Source: Paraglomus occultum
Taxonomy: Eukaryota > Glomeromycota > Glomeromycetes > Paraglomerales > Paraglomeraceae
DNA: 33,925 bases
Assembly (NCBI GenBank): GCA_910592205.1
Contig: CAJVPJ010000221.1
Coordinates: forward strand, 1 to 33,925
Direction: 5' to 3'
The notes beneath the pieces are model-generated. The model had not been told where the DNA came from and made no database searches. It was given only the letters and a program-made list of their open reading frames with translations. Below are positions 33,454 to 33,925 of this stretch, piece after piece; positions within the stretch are counted from its first letter, which is position 1, and each line of letters opens with the position of its first letter. The position numbers and the translations under genes are program-made.

Positions 33454-33925
33454 ATGTCGTTGGCATCAGAAACTGTTAATAATCCAGCAATAGACGATTT
33501 GGTTCAATCCTGTTATGTGAATGGATTCAATATTGAATGGATACCTTACGAGGAAATCATCAACGTCAAACCTACTCAAATTGACAACGTTTACTGCGCT
33601 GTTTGCAAGTATAACTCACATCATGGTGAGAAGAGAACGCTGGTATTACTTGGAAGTAGCGAAGAATGCACACCAACACGTGTGAGTGAGTTTGCCAGAA
33701 TATACTCACTTTCAACGCACAAGTACAATAACAATGTCAATAACTTTAAACGATATTCCACCTGGCTTAGTGAACGCAACAAACGCATAAAGGGGTTTAC
33801 CGAACATAACAATAACTATTACTTGGTTGCTGATGAATTCTTTTACCCTTATTATTCTCGATATGGCTTCTGCTCCACATGTGGAATACTCCGATGTAGT
33901 CCCGTGTGGTGCATTTGTGGTTATA
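33454..33925 (+). CDS. Kinase-like protein, N-terminal part (runs off window)
   Basis: The frame opens with MSLASETVNNPAIDDLVQS at 33454 and stays open to the last base (157 codons). FNIEWIPYEEIINV resembles the segment before the glycine loop of Glomeromycotina TKL kinases. GFTEHNNNYYLVADEF resembles the strand leading to the kinase hinge. But no glycine-rich loop or VAxK lysine is evident, so this N-lobe looks degenerate. It ends in YGFCSTCGILRC and WCICGY, a CxxC..CxC zinc-ribbon-like stretch also seen at the start of many Rhizophagus kinases. It could be a pseudokinase with a second kinase domain beyond the window. No intron is seen so far. Confidence 0.6.
   Translation, partial: MSLASETVNNPAIDDLVQSCYVNGFNIEWIPYEEIINVKPTQIDNVYCAVCKYNSHHGEKRTLVLLGSSEECTPTRVSEFARIYSLSTHKYNNNVNNFKRYSTWLSERNKRIKGFTEHNNNYYLVADEFFYPYYSRYGFCSTCGILRCSPVWCICGY

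Overview
The window looks like nuclear DNA of an arbuscular mycorrhizal fungus (Glomeromycotina, Rhizophagus-like). It is AT-rich and its genes carry many short GT-AG introns, typically 45-110 bp. It holds members of families that are strongly expanded in that lineage: Sel1-repeat proteins, MACPF/DUF7431-like proteins, TKL-type kinases, AIG1-type GTPases and MATA-HMG boxes. These sit beside conserved housekeeping genes. I built the gene models by hand from splice phase and family conservation. For the confident models, exon lengths sum to a multiple of three and every junction keeps frame.

Left part (1-7584), lineage-specific. A minisatellite lies at 39-130. A four-exon minus-strand gene (816-3886) encodes about 956 aa: a MACPF/DUF7431-like N-terminal half, nine to ten Sel1 repeats, and a C-terminal HMG box. 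Head-to-head with it is a plus-strand paralogue (5312-7584) with the same N-terminal module but no Sel1 or HMG part. The two share about 110 bp of promoter in inverted orientation. The spacer between them carries two short pogo-like MITE copies.

Centre (7799-21974), a compact housekeeping block: cytosolic glutamyl-tRNA synthetase (+, 9 exons, 533 aa), TRM5 tRNA m1G37 methyltransferase (-, 11 exons, 475 aa), ESCRT-II subunit VPS25 (+, 6 exons, 181 aa), ER glucosidase I (+, 18 exons, 816 aa) and DML1/misato (+, 15 exons, 551 aa). GluRS and TRM5 converge. TRM5 and VPS25 diverge from a 104-bp spacer. GluRS lacks the N-terminal GST-like extension usual for fungal cytosolic enzymes, and it sits exactly at the border with the lineage-specific genes.

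Right part (22298-33925), again lineage-specific and repeat-rich. A two-exon gene encodes a 936-aa protein made almost wholly of 24 tandem TPRs (-, 22298-25348). About 2.4 kb without recognisable genes follows. Next is a kinase plus AIG1-GTPase locus (-, 27780-29808), whose two halves form one splice-consistent frame only if a run of eight A residues is read as seven. A mostly gene-poor stretch has one weak two-exon hypothetical gene (-, about 31119-31541) and a G-poor, A/C-rich segment with unexplained open frames (31800-32640). The start of a kinase-like gene (+, from 33454) runs off the window.

The most interesting items are the MACPF-like/Sel1/HMG fusion, the kinase-AIG1 fusion interrupted by a homopolymer frameshift, the inverted paralogue pair, the N-terminally minimal GluRS and the 24-TPR solenoid. 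No tRNA, rRNA or CRISPR array was seen.
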